A DNA stretch of 11,013 nt from contig JAOXYB010057323.1 in assembly GCA_028565635.1 (NCBI GenBank), positions 1 to 11,013 on the forward strand. Direction: 5' to 3'. Made by a program: the position numbers and the translations under genes. The stretch is from Phoronis ovalis. Taxonomy: Eukaryota; Phoronida; Phoronidae. Shown piece after piece: positions 1 through 9,900 of this stretch (positions within the stretch are counted from its first letter, which is position 1; the number at the start of each line of letters is the position of its first letter). Below the pieces are notes generated by a model, which had not been told where the DNA came from, ran no database searches, and saw only the letters and a list, made by a program, of their open reading frames with translations.

Positions 1-90
1 TTATGTAGGAATAACACGTACCCCTGTGACTTCTGGGTTGTTGTTGGGGTCTTGTCGATCCTCGTCGCCAGTATTGTATCGTAAGTTTGT
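1..90 (-). CDS. Candidate terminal exon (30 codons with stop)
   Basis: Behind a plausible acceptor (TTATTTTATTAG|, 92-91) the minus strand is open in phase 0 for 29 codons: TNLRYNTGDEDRQD, PNNNPEVTGVRVIPT, then TAA exactly at 3-1. Joining in frame needs a phase-0 donor in exon 11; ACT|GTCAGT ending at 701 is one, but it is weak. The strong donor at 742 is phase 1 and would give a different frame that stays open to the window edge. The same bases read on the plus strand give a short hydrophobic stretch followed by a stop and AATAAA, so this may instead be the end of a neighbouring gene. Confidence 0.3.
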   Translation of the reverse strand, partial: TNLRYNTGDEDRQDPNNNPEVTGVRVIPT

Positions 91-98
91 CTAATAAA
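1..98 (+). other. Possible 3' end of a convergent plus-strand gene
   Basis: Plus-strand frame 1 is open from the window edge to TAA at 82-84 and ends with a hydrophobic segment (FWVVVGVLSILVASIVS) that could be a C-terminal membrane segment. Frame 2 is open to TAA at 92-94. AATAAA follows at 93-98. This competes with the minus-strand candidate exon; the stretch is too short to decide. Confidence 0.2.
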
Positions 99-357
99 AT
101 AAGTATTGAATCTTGAACTAACATGTATTGTCTATATTTTAAGATCGCCGTACCGGAAGTAACTCCTTACATTTATACTACTCGAATGTAACAACACTAC
201 AGGTGTAATTCGCTGAGATGAGAGAAAACAGAATTTGAGGATGTCTTTTTTATCAAAAAATAATGGTATTCTTTTGTGTTGGGAAAGCCTAGAAAGTACT
301 GGATCCGGTTACCATAGTTTCAGTGGCCTACAATGTGCTATAGCAAAAAAGTTTACC

Positions 358-372
358 GACCAGACCAGACCA
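358..372 (+). repeat. Short tandem repeat (GACCA)x3
   Basis: Three perfect five-base units. Minor, listed for completeness. Confidence 0.7.
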
Positions 373-468
373 GCACAAAAAATAAACTGTAGGCTAGATA
401 CATAAGTATCTTGATTTGTGACGAGACAAACATTTCACTAGAGCCTCAGGCAAGATATTATAAAAGGA

Positions 469-474
469 TTTATT
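469..474 (-). promoter_or_regulatory. HELZ2: Candidate poly(A) signal AATAAA
   Basis: TTTATT on the plus strand gives AATAAA on the coding strand about 206 nt past the stop at 680. It would suit a transcript ending with exon 11. A T/G-rich stretch on the coding strand follows at about 395-350, rather far downstream. The hexamer is common by chance in AT-rich DNA. Confidence 0.3.
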
Positions 475-679
475 ACCACTGGAGTACATGGAAAATTAAT
501 TGTGTGCTCATATCATGTGCATATATCATATCCAGTTTAACGCAATGTAGCACTGTAATCGGTCCAGCGATTTAAATTAAAAATGTAAGATAAGTAGACC
601 TGTACCATCACAATTACCTACATGTTAACAATGTATGCTATTACTATGTATACTATGAATATTATCCAATACTTAATTC

Positions 680-909
680 CTAGATAGGTGACAGACTGAC
701 AGTTGTTTTGCCAAAAACACCCTGATACATAATTGCTTTACCTAAAATGATCAGTCCTTTCTTTGCTCTGGTTATCGCAACATTGATTTGGTGATAATCA
801 GTGATGAATCCCAAATATTTTTTACACCAACTTTTTGACGATTTTGTATCAATCATATGGTGTGGTAGAGAACGAACAGTAGATAAAACAACATAATCCC
901 ATTCGCTGC
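680..909 (-). CDS. HELZ2: Exon 11: helicase 2 motifs V-VI; terminal exon or spliced at 742
   Basis: Starts with GSEWDYVVLSTVRS (rest of motif V) and contains INVAITRAKKGLIILG (motif VI, arginine finger R1808). Acceptor CGTTTACAG|GC, phase 1. Read through, the frame stops at 682-680 after about 19 further residues that do not resemble the family's usual tail (G.....L...W..L...Y). A consensus-like donor, TTAG|GTAAAG at 741-740, would instead end the exon at 742. The core to 742 is certain; 680-741 may be intron. Confidence 0.85.
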
Positions 910-3900
910 CTGTAAACGAAAAAAAAAATGTTAAACAAAGAAACAGGCTACCGACTGACTTGTTGGAAATATCCTCCATAGATGCTGGTGGTGTGATAAT
1001 TGCATCCTGTGCGCATGTGTAATCCCACATTTTGAAAAAAATATATTTAAAACATTACCAATGTGTACTATGTGTAGTGCAATTTTAAATAAATAGTATA
1101 ATTACGTAACTTGCCTTTATTTTAGCGTATTCAGAATTGGAATAAAACATACCTTGTGCCGACACAACAGTGCTAATGTGAATATTTCGTTTTGGTATCT
1201 CCTTTTTGATGGCTACACACTGGGCTGAATACTGAGACAGTATCGCAATATTTGTTTCTTTTACTTTTAAATTTTGTATTAGATGCACAGCTATTCGTAC
1301 CTAAAAAACATGATGAGAAAATAATTAAATAAGTTGCTTGATTTGTCCCACTGGTAGGTAACACGTGATCAAGGAAACGTGTGACAGGACTTTTGAAGCG
1401 GCTTCGATACAAAGACATGTCCGTATCTCCAAACGTATGAATAAATTGAGAAATATTTTGGACGAAAAAAAATAGCAACGTATTCCTTCATAATGCATTC
1501 TCAGTATATTTATCAGTTAGACGGTCTGTTTTGGGAAATCGGCGATTTTCTGTGGAACGTGTGATAACTCGCTTCAAAGGAAATTGCAACGTGTAAATAA
1601 CACAAAAAAACATCATTGCTCTTTTTTGTGTTATTACACGTTCCAACTTCGTTTGAAGCAAACTATCACACGTTCCACGGAAAAACTCTGATTTCCCAAA
1701 ACAAACAGGCTCTTTGATAACTATAAGAATGTGTTCTGAAGGAATAGGTTGTTAGCTACTTTTCCCCTCCAAAATATATATTTCCCAGTTTATTCATATA
1801 TTTGGAGATGCGGATATGTTTTTGCATCGAAGCAAGAGGAAAAAATGGCCGCCCCAAAAGTCCTGTCACACATTTCTGTTATCACGTGTTACCTACCAGT
1901 GTGTCCATGGCAATCATAAAATTGCGTTTTCTCTGCAAATGCAAGTCAAACAGGAATACTTACTGCATGGTTGACCTCTTCCAAGTTACTTTTTGACTGT
2001 TCATTGCCTTCTGCAGTCGAAACAGTCAAAGTTTCCTCCTTTCCCTCTACATGACAGAATGCAACAGGCTTATGCTTTCCTGTTTTTTTTGGTGGCCAAA
2101 TATTTAGCGCAGACGGTTCTTCTTGAACAGGAGTCGCACAGACTAGACGATCATTGTAAAAATACCTGCTAGGAAAAGCTGCTATGGCCTTATGCTGGAA
2201 CAAAGAAATATTTCTCCTTAAGTCTTACGGATCTACACAGTAAATAAAAAAGTTTGGGATTCTTTCTTGCTTTGCCAACACTTACTGTTGCATGTATATA
2301 ATGTATACAATACAATGCAGGACCATTTCTGGTATCAGTGCCCTGGTGTAAATGTGAGAAGGAAGATTTCAGGACCCGGGGTACTCAAATTATTTTTTGT
2401 GGGGGTGTGAGCCTAGTTGAAAATTTTGGATTTGGATTGTACACTTCTTACTGTATTTTTTTGGATTGCTACCGTAAAGAATTTGGATTGCTACCAACTG
2501 CTTACAGCAAATAATTTTGTTTATTATGATTTTAGGTGTATCCATAAATAGATTTTGGAATTTGGTTTGTATCAGTTAGTCTACGTAAAATGGATTGCTA
2601 CTCAAATATTTAAAAAAATTTGGATTGCTACTCAAATATTTAAAAGAAATTGGATTGCTATCCTTATATTCACAAAATCTGGCTTGATAATTTGGTTTGG
2701 GTTTGCTACCACAAGCTAAAATTTTGGATTGGGTTGGGAGTCACATCCCCGTAGTCAAAAAAACTATGAGTACAGTTCCAGTTTCAGAACTTTAAAAAAA
2801 TACTGTTCAGTATATATTTAGAAGACAAGTATGTCAGTAAAAGTTTATATTAGATGCATGGGACATAACTGCAGTGTATATTTCGTGTAAAATGTCGGCA
2901 CACGTACCATACGATACTGCTTTGTTAGCATAAAGGCGTTTCCTTTGTATCGCTTAAAAAGAGAAATATCTAAGCCCATAGCCTTAGCTGTAGGTTCCGT
3001 CACAATTGGTGCCAACTGTTGGTGATCTCCAATAAGAATAACTTGTTTCGGATCGCAGTTGGTGATAGGTATCATAGCTTCAGGTTCAGTACACATACCA
3101 CATTCATCAATGATGACCTGGAGTAAACGAGAGGGAAAAAACAGTATAAAATTAAGTAACAGTAAGGCTTATGCAGACCCAATCTGAATAAATCCATCCG
3201 TTAGTGTTTCGTACCTTCTCAACTAACGTCTGGGCGTATGATACTGGGTCATAGTCAATTTTTGTTTATTATCTCGAAAAGCAGAAGGACGATAATCTCT
3301 ATATTTCTGTGTAAAGTGTCATGAAAGTCTTGGCACCAATCAAATTGCAGCTTACAATAGTAGGTATACATGTAATAATGGACTAAGCGGGTAGTTGATC
3401 GGTCAAACACATTCTGTCCTTCCAGAGTTTATCTATAGTCCACTAAGCAAAAAACAAGCTCCCCGGCTATATCAATAATCATGATAGAATAGACGTGGTA
3501 GCGACGATGGATCACGCAGAGAGAAATGAGGCTTATCTCGATTGGCAAAAATATAGTGATGTAATTATTTCGCATTTCTTAAGTTAAAATTACTGTAGTT
3601 AAGCTTAGACGTTAGTTGAGAAGGTACCTACGGAACGCTAACGGATGGATTTATTCAGACAGGGCTTAACCCATAGTCAATTATTGGTATATTCCTTCCA
3701 GTTAACAATAGCGACGTATTTAAAATTTGCCCAATCGAGATGTGTGATCCATCGTCGCCTTCCAAGTCTATTCTGTTCCTGAATATAATTCTGAATAGGT
3801 ATCGCCTGGAAGCTTGCTTTTGCTTAGCGGACTATAGATAACATAAACTTTGGCAGGACCGTACATAATGTGTGTGATCGACCTATTGTGCTAACTACCC

Positions 3901-6900
3901 GCTTAGTCCACTGCTATATTGTAAGTTGCAATTTGATTAGTGTCAAGACTTTCGCGAAGACATTATATATTAAATAAAGGGATCATCGTTCTTCTGGTTT
4001 CCGATATAATAAACAAAATTTGACTATGGTTAAGCCCAGACGTTAGTTGAGAAGGTATGGAACACTAATTTATGGATTTATTCAGACTGATGCAGGCCAT
4101 GTAATCTTTGGATTTAGTAACTGGGCTACATGTTTCGAACAGGCAGTAGTTCTCAAAATATAATCATGTTGACTTAGCTGTAAGTCACGCTTAGGTATGT
4201 AAGTGCAACTATACAAAAGTAAACTACACAAAAACATTCATTCTCCAAAAGTAACGTGTTATGATACGTTTATAAATGCTACTATGTACCTGTTGTATGT
4301 TTGTTCCCTTTTTTACTCTCGATTTACTGCCACTTGTACTACAGGTACATAGAATTATATCCGCCTCTTTTAAGGTTTCAATTTCTGCTCGTGTTACAAG
4401 TTTCAAATATCTATCCACTAAACTCTTTAGATCTTTATCTTCACTTTTCAGACGGTTTTGTATGTCAAATATGTCCTCGTATATAAAATTTATTTCTTTG
4501 GCGTAAGTGGCACCACTGGCTCGAATTAGCCTATGTAGTGCAATGTCACCATGTTTAACATCTGTAAAATAAGGCATATCATGAAATATTATACGTACTA
4601 GGTAGGAAAGTTAACTGTACTAGCTATAGATCTAGGGGAATTTGTGCATGTAATTTGACCACAGTTTTAATCTCGGACGACGCCTAGCTATCATAAATCC
4701 ACTACATATTCATTCACTATTAGAATCATCATTCTTTGACGCCATTCAAGTAAAACTGGAAGTTCATTCAATGCATTCAGTGAATTAATTATAAAGATGG
4801 ATGGGTGTTGCTATCGATGAAATGTATGTACGTTAACACTAATTCGCTAAAAACAGTACTGAACAAACAATCTGGGCGGTCGAACGTTTATAGAGGTTTT
4901 ACTGTACAAATCATACCAAAATCCACTGCGCTCCTTCTTCGTTTTGGCGGTACAATATCTGTAGGCAGCGGAAAGTCTTTTCTTTCAATGACATAAGGAT
5001 AAATTCGCACTAGCCGAGGACAGGCGTTACCCAGTTGTTTCAAGTAGTCTGTGAAAGAAGTGACATTGCAGTATATATATTTTGGGACATACAGTGCAAA
5101 AATACAAATACAAAGTTATTGACTCAAACCACGAACCAGCAACAGATATTTACATCTGGTTTATATTAACATAAAATTATTTTTCAAAGTTACTCCGGCC
5201 CCGGTGGCTTTTAGTCAAAGTTCCTAGGTATGTTCCTTAATGGTGTAATGACAGAGGTAGCCTTGGTGTAGGAGCGATGGAGTTGACATGGTAATTGAAG
5301 GAAATCGTGATCAGATTATGTTAATTAATAATTAATTATAACATTTTCAGAAATAACAAAACATATTTTCTGACCAATGAGAGAACAAATTACTAGTAAA
5401 CTAAGTATACTGCAACACATGCCAACATTACTCTTGGTTTGATACTGATGATATATCTGACGGGAATTGTCTGAACATACCTGCAACAACATCTACCGAT
5501 TTATTCGATGGTCCACAATACATGACTTGCCGTTTTTTGGAATCGTCAGTCTTTTGATTTATTTGAGAAAACAAGTATGCTATCCTGACACCCGTTACTG
5601 TTTTTCCAGTACCAGGTGGGCCTTGGATGAGACAAAACGTTTCTGACAGAGCCTTCAGTACAGCCTCGTTCTGCTTGTCGTTTGGAATTTTTAGTCCTGG
5701 TACATGTATTTCTTCCCAACTAACAGCTAGAATATTTTCTACAGTCGAAGAATCTACAGAAATGATTACCAAACAAATCAAACTATTTTAAAAAGATTGT
5801 AGCTTTTAATGTTTTAATCAATGCTTTTAAATCTGAACATTTGTTAAATAGTGCCAGTCAACAAAAACTTTTCAAATCGCAAGATTAGAAAAATGTTACC
5901 TAGAGGTTCAGGCGATCTTCCTAGTGCAATGCATTTAGCCAAAGATGACGAGGTTGATAAACTTTTAACAGCTTCTTCGTTTCGTCTACAATTTAAAAAT
6001 CCGTTATGACAAATGTAAATGCAACTGTACTGCAGGTGTCATAGTCTGAAAGTAGTTTTGTACCTTAATCATTGTCATCTAATTGTCTCCTTCCCTCCAT
6101 TGAGCTTGCATTTTCAGATGTGTTTCCATAGACAGGGACTCAATGAGAGAGAGGTTAGTGTAAAATTTAATTATTTTTTTACCAAAAGTTGATGGGAACA
6201 GAATTTGAGCGAGGGCAAAAGTACGTATTTTTTCGTTTGTGATAGTGTATTTTATCGGGGGTGTCTTCAAACTGGAAAAGCAAACCATTTTGATGTCGTC
6301 ATAGATCATACCAGAATGCACAAAAAACTAACTGGAAGTAGGATATATGACAACCTTCTGTTCTTACCAGTTTTGTTTTTCGGGCAATGTTTGAGATATT
6401 TTTATAATGATTTATGTTACTATAGAAGTGGATGTAAAATCAATTATATAACTCTACCACCAGCATGACAATCACAAATTCTAAAGTATCATGATCAAAT
6501 ATTGATAATGATGTAACACTGGAATATGGTTAACTCACCTATCGGGTAGCGATTTTGGTAGCCATTCGATCGTACACAGAATTCCATCAGTCGAGTTGAA
6601 TACCTCGCCAGGTGCCTTAATATGTGATTGATTCTCTTTAAATTCAACAACATGAAACTCTTCGCCACTTTTTGTGTTGCTTGTAGAAATATTTTGTATT
6701 TCTCCATGACATACCCATGTAAATGATTTTTTTTCGCTCTTTTGAGTAACAGGTGTTCGCACACATAAATAGCCGTAACCAAAATCTATGTGTCTTTCTA
6801 CGCAAAATTCAACTGGTATTGCAAATTTCCCTTTAATTTTATGACCTAGCTTTGTCCATGTCATTTTAACATGGCGTATAATTGCTGATTCGCCATTTTT

Positions 6901-9900
6901 CACAGCTGAGAAAGCTGATTCCATGGCCAACATGGTTAACCACGAATTCATATACTGCTCTTCATATTGATAGCATTTGTTTGAAACTCGAGACTTGGCG
7001 ATACTTGCAAAACAGAGTACAGGATTAGAGTTGTGCTCCAGGCATGCATCTAAAGTGGACGTTAGATTAAGAAGTTGTATACAGGGATTCAACATTCCTC
7101 TCTTATAAACTGACGACATTTGTACTTTAAGAACATTGCATGGATGCAATTGCATGATGAAATTACAAAAATGGTTTTGTATCGGTGTGCCCTCTTTCAT
7201 TTCTGATGTTACATCAGCAACCGTATCACTAGTTGGTAACACTGTATTACGTGAAGCTTGAAAAAGCAGAGCTTTTAAATCTTCGATATGTCCTTCGCGC
7301 AGTGTGGCTATAATTGCTTGAAAACAGTTATAAGGTATATCCACGACATGACGACTGGGATCGATCAAGTTCTGTTGTTCATTGTTGACAAGATAAGTGT
7401 TTTTGTCTACATCATAAATTCTGCAGAGCCAATGCAGTTCAACTTTCTTATTCAGTTCAGTAAATTTGGGTTTTTCACATGGAAGCAAACGACTGTATAA
7501 AATCTTTTTCTGTGGTACAGAAATATTTTTCAATGCAGGGAATATTACATTAAGGCTATCTTCCTCAATTTCTTTAATCACTGGATAAACAACATATGGT
7601 ATTTCCTGAAGATCTGCAGCAAAGTGGAGAGTAGCAGCTTTAGTGTCAAAATCGCGACCCCGTCTACTAGCTTCTGTGCATTTATCACAGATATCTGCCA
7701 TCTCTTGCCGAGAGTAAGGACAGGTTTTATTTTCCAGTTTTGCTATCAGTAAACGATGGACTACCAAATCAACGTATCTACGAATAGGTGAAGTAAAATG
7801 TGTATAGAAAGAAACATTCAACTGCAAATGGCTTCTTGACGAAAAGTCACATTCACCTGAGCTAATGTAATAAGAGCGATCATGAACTTTTCGGAACTGT
7901 ATTTCAGCTACATCAGCATTAGGCAAAGATATGCTGTTAATGAGCTGAATTACGCTTTCCATGTTATTTAACTTTGCCGCTTCCATGACTTTGTTCCATT
8001 CATCTGCTTGAATTTGTATAGTTGGAGGGGGACATATTTTTTTTCCAACTATTTCATCAATACATTTACACTCATCTTTGCAATTACATGTTTGTCCTAC
8101 AGGTAAGCACAATGTTGGCAACTCGGTTGACAGTTTTGCTTTGTCTCCATGCTGAGATAACCATGTCCTTAAAATATCATCTTCGGGTGGAGGTTGACAA
8201 CGCAGGGGTGTGCAATCGGGATAATGATTGATCAATATTTGAGCCACTTGGGTGTTTGCTAATATCATCCATTCTTCAATTAGTGTACGGGCCTGTGGAG
8301 CATCTTTGTCTTGCCTCAATAACACATTTTTTCCTAATCTCCTTTGTCTAATTACTAATGCCAAATCATACAGAATCTTTAATTGTAACGCTACTTGAGC
8401 ACAAACAGTAGTAGTTTTCTCTCTGTTTAAAACGTGTTCTACTTCAACATACGAAAGCCGCAAACTGGACCTTATGATAGAGCGTTTTATTTGGACTCTA
8501 AGAACCTCCCCAGTGCTGTTCATTTCTACGAGAAGAGACAGAGTCAGTTTGTCTTCACCTGGTATAAGACTGCATAGATCACTGCCTAATCGAGGAGGTA
8601 ACATATTAATAGGTTCTTCATTGGGAGGATAAAATGAAGTTCCTCGTTGGTATGCCTCACTATCTAAAGGTGTTTTAGTTGCGACGAAGAAGGATACATC
8701 TGCAATGTGTATCCCAATCAAGTAGTTTTGGTCAGAATTTTTTTCTATGCTAAGAGCATCGTCGAGATCCTTAGATTTAGCATCGTCAATAGTAAATATG
8801 ATTTTTTGCCTTAGGTCTTCTCTGCCTTTACAAGCTGCTGGTGGTAACTGGAATCCTGTGTAATACAGCTCGTCTATCTGTGATCTTGTTTCTTTTTTGT
8901 ACTTGGAGGGTACGGCATATTCTATTTTGAGAATCTCTGCACCAACTTTTTTTTCATCAAAATCCCCTTTACTACGATCTAATACTTTTATTGCTATACC
9001 CAAGGGGTATGTGAACTCTATGTCCCATTTCAAGTAGCGCACGTAATATAATTTACTGCTTTCATTATACTGTATTGATTCGTAATGCGAAAAGATAATT
9101 CTCTTGTCAACCGTGAATCTGTATATACAAACCTTCCCCTTTTTAACATATTCAACTCTATCCTTTGTAGCTAATGTGTTGATTTTTGGGTTGGCGGGAT
9201 TTATTGGAATCATAAGCCCGGGAACTTCTGGATCTGTGTAACATACAAACACGCGATATCTGGGATCTCTAGCGTGTTTTAAAACCCCAATAACATTTCC
9301 TTGAGCTGATGTATTTTGAGACTTGTTCATCTCTTCAACGTTCAAAATTTCTACAATAACTTCATCGTTATCGAATGAGTGTCCAGCGCGAGTTCTGCAG
9401 CTTATATTAATTTTCGTTACAATTGATGCTTTGTCGATTACAGTGGCGTGTATATTATTAGACGACACGATGTGAATTTTGCATTTCTTGTAACGGCTAG
9501 GTTCCCGTTCCACAAATGCTAGGAGTCGTTTTGTAGACTTATATTCGTGTGAGAATTCTTCATCATTTCCTCCATCATCGTCTGAATCAAATTCTTTGTC
9601 ATCATAATCAGCTCCGAAGAGTAGTTTTCTTTTTTTACTATATTCTTCACAAGTTGGTTCATACGACATAACAGCTAAACCATCTACTTCCTTCAGACAA
9701 ATGCATTCTTCACGTACCTTAAGTATCTCATTTGTACTTGTGGCATTGTTGATTTGACAAACGGGCTTCAACTCTTTTGCTGCCAGCTGTTTCAAAATTT
9801 CATCTGCTGACAGTCGAATTTCGTCGTAGTCTAACATTTCCATATTTTCATTCACAGGAATTTTACGCAGCATGCGTTGCTGGTGCTCTTCTGTGTACTT

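Larger units (their letters stand above)
91..679. other. 3' flank or last intron, no gene seen
   Basis: AT-rich, stops in all frames at short spacing. It contains the AATAAA noted at 469-474, a short run of three GACCA units at 358-372, and a coding-strand pyrimidine tract ending TCATCTCAG at about 210, which could act as a splice acceptor but is followed by only a short open stretch. It is either 3' UTR plus flank, or intron if the exon at 1-90 is real. Confidence 0.5.
1349..1901. mobile_element. Foldback (long-TIR) non-autonomous DNA transposon in intron 9
   Basis: The outer 21 bp are perfect inverted copies (1349-1369 and 1881-1901, beginning CACTGGTAGG), each containing CACGTG. The match continues, imperfectly, along nearly the whole length: blocks such as GTGTGACAGGACTTTTG, TCTCCAAA, TGTTTTGGGAAATC, GGAACGTGTGATA and AACACAAAAAA recur in inverted order, leaving a loop of only about 10 bp near 1611-1621. 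TGTCC occurs directly at both ends (1344-1348, 1902-1906), a 5-bp target-site duplication. No transposase frame is present. A CACTG terminus suggests the CMC (CACTA/Chapaev) group, while a 5-bp duplication fits Transib; the family is unresolved. Confidence 0.88.
3183..4086. mobile_element. Two inverted copies of one MITE-like family forming a ~904-bp palindrome in intron 7
   Basis: The left copy (3183-3659) has its own ~53-bp inverted termini (3183-3235 and 3607-3659). The right copy (about 3660-4086) is the same element in opposite orientation, keeping the outer terminus (4034-4086) but lacking the inner one. Interior blocks pair in inverted order: GCGACGATGGATCAC at 3501-3515 is matched perfectly by 3744-3758, and GGACTAAGCGGGTAGTT near 3380 is matched near 3895-3910. 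ATGCAG lies just outside both ends (3171-3176, 4090-4095) and may be a target duplication, though a few unpaired bases intervene. No open frame of note. Confidence 0.82.

Noticed and set aside
1173-1478. Minus-strand 101-codon open frame running from the foldback element into exon 10
   Set aside because: Different frame from the helicase reading of exon 10 and largely made of transposon arm.
1349-1901. CRISPR array or RNA gene explanation for the repeated ACGTGTGA motifs and strong hairpin
   Set aside because: Repeats are inverted, irregularly spaced and bounded by termini and a target duplication; a transposon explains them, and the locus is eukaryotic.
4276-4506. Two overlapping plus-strand open frames opposite exon 7, one hydrophobic
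   Set aside because: Antisense shadows of a coding exon; no independent signal for a plus-strand gene.
5318-5344. AT-only palindrome as a terminator or regulatory site
   Set aside because: Deep in an intron of an AT-rich genome; a chance or slippage origin is more likely.
6079-6321. Minus-strand 80-codon open frame as an extra exon between exons 3 and 4
   Set aside because: Exon 3 (phase 2) already joins exon 4 in phase, and the peptide does not resemble any part of the HELZ2 family.
6205-6468. Plus-strand open frame of 87 codons inside intron 3
   Set aside because: No recognisable motif, lies wholly in an intron of the minus-strand gene, and the composition is intron-like.
6495-6782. Minus-strand 95-codon frame overlapping the end of exon 3
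   Set aside because: Out of frame with the supported exon; shadow.
7288-8231. Plus-strand open frames opposite exon 3
   Set aside because: Antisense shadows of the large coding exon.
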